From an uncultured Collinsella sp. (lineage in GTDB: Bacteria; Actinomycetota; Coriobacteriia; Coriobacteriales; Coriobacteriaceae): 9,120 nucleotides of DNA. The notes beneath the pieces are model-generated. The model searched no databases and had not been told where the DNA came from. It saw only the letters and a program-made list of their open reading frames with translations. The first letter of the stretch is position 1. The number at the start of each line of letters is the position of its first letter. Positions 8,881 to 9,120 of this stretch are shown piece by piece. The translations under genes and the position numbers were made by a program. The stretch is taken from contig CALBUZ010000116.1 of the NCBI GenBank assembly GCA_937969105.1, positions 1 to 9,120 of the forward strand, read 5' to 3'.

Positions 8881-8888
8881 TCTCCTTT
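8881..8888 (-). promoter_or_regulatory. Ribosome binding site deciding the OFA transporter start
   Basis: AAAGGAGA on the minus strand stands 6 bases before ATG at 8874. The frame is open further upstream to a GTG at 9003, but those starts have no such site and would code through the GC-rich hairpins of the leader. Confidence 0.85.
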
Positions 8889-9020
8889 CTATCATTGACA
8901 TGGTCCTGCGCTCCGGCAGCCGGGCAGACAGCCGTCCGGAGCGCTCCGCACCGCCGCGACGGACGGCTGCGGAGCTGCGTTCGTGTGTCCCTGCGGGATA
9001 CACATCGGTTTTGTTCGGTT
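8889..9020 (-). promoter_or_regulatory. Structured leader with competing stems
   Basis: The predicted 5' untranslated region of the transporter operon contains three perfect long-loop stems: A, 8968-8975 with 8943-8950 (GCTCCGCA, 8 pairs); B, 8960-8969 with 8929-8938 (CAGCCGTCCG, 10 pairs); C, 8936-8944 with 8908-8916 (GCGCTCCGG, 9 pairs). B shares bases with both A and C, so B competes with A plus C. No T-run follows any of them, so a plain attenuator is not supported. I recognise no known riboswitch class. Confidence 0.5.
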
Positions 9021-9026
9021 GTGCCC

Positions 9027-9055
9027 ATTATATTTGCTTGACAGGAAATCGACAA
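9027..9055 (-). promoter_or_regulatory. Sigma-A promoter of the transporter-dehydrogenase operon
   Basis: On the minus strand a perfect TATAAT (9032 to 9027) follows TTGTCG (9055 to 9050, four of six) with ideal 17-base spacing. Transcription should begin near 9020, about 146 bases before the first gene. An ATG overlapping the -10 box is therefore not transcribed. Confidence 0.75.
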
Positions 9056-9079
9056 TGTTTGCCGTGCACAGTATCCGGT

Positions 9080-9089
9080 CAAAATTTTG
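9080..9089. promoter_or_regulatory. Palindrome upstream of the promoter, possible operator
   Basis: CAAAATTTTG is a perfect 10-base palindrome, centred about 65 bases before the predicted transcription start. Activators of the LysR type commonly bind there, often at AT-rich dyads. No regulator gene is visible in the window. A chance AT palindrome is the main alternative. Confidence 0.3.
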
Positions 9090-9120
9090 TCATAGAGACC
9101 AATCCGCATTTTGCTCCGGA

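Noticed and set aside
6388..8898. Long plus-strand frames (402 and 318 residues) rich in Asp, Glu, His and Gly
   Set aside because: They are exact antisense shadows of the permease and the OFA transporter; their composition is what reversed hydrophobic codons give.
8892..9005. 37-residue upstream open frame in the transporter leader
   Set aside because: It has no Shine-Dalgarno sequence and no run of regulatory codons, and codes through the hairpin arms; a leader peptide is not supported.

Overview
The window looks like part of a chromosome from a moderately GC-rich anaerobic Bacillota (Clostridia, perhaps Oscillospirales or a relative). The grounds are the Ala-Ile tRNA spacer, the Firmicutes-type pre-rRNA stalk sequences, strong AGGAGG-type ribosome binding sites and a YlaC/YlaD-like ECF sigma/anti-sigma pair. 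No marker fixes the genus, so the placement is inference.

Layout. Positions 1-3940 hold the distal part of an rRNA operon on the + strand. The 16S gene is not in the window and presumably lies upstream. The order is a spacer with two Ala(TGC)-Ile(GAT) tRNA pairs in tandem, a full 23S rRNA (about 703-3542), tRNA-Lys(CTT), a long hairpin, a separate promoter, 5S rRNA (about 3789-3904) and an intrinsic terminator. Two features are less common: the duplicated but diverged tRNA pair, and a tRNA between 23S and 5S followed by what looks like a dedicated 5S promoter. Next, on the + strand, an ECF sigma factor (4087-4572) overlaps by ATGA a membrane-anchored zinc-binding anti-sigma factor (4569-5252). 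They end at a strong hairpin terminator shared with the convergent operon.

Positions 5341-9120 hold a minus-strand operon read leftwards from a good sigma-A promoter at 9027-9055. Its genes are an OFA-type major facilitator transporter (8874 to 7615), a GntP-family permease (7590 or 7599 to 6277) and an NAD-type short-chain dehydrogenase (6231 to 5341). Gaps are 24 (or 15) and 45 bases, and each gene has a recognisable ribosome binding site. Together they suggest uptake or exchange of a small organic acid, probably a hydroxycarboxylate, and its oxidation; the substrate cannot be read from the sequence. The roughly 146-base leader contains three GC-rich stems whose arms overlap, so they cannot all form at once. 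This is the best candidate in the window for unrecognised regulation.

No CRISPR array, insertion sequence, prophage gene or integrase was found. The window is mostly conserved core genes plus a small metabolic operon. I see no clear new defence or mobile system; the interesting points are RNA structure and operon architecture.
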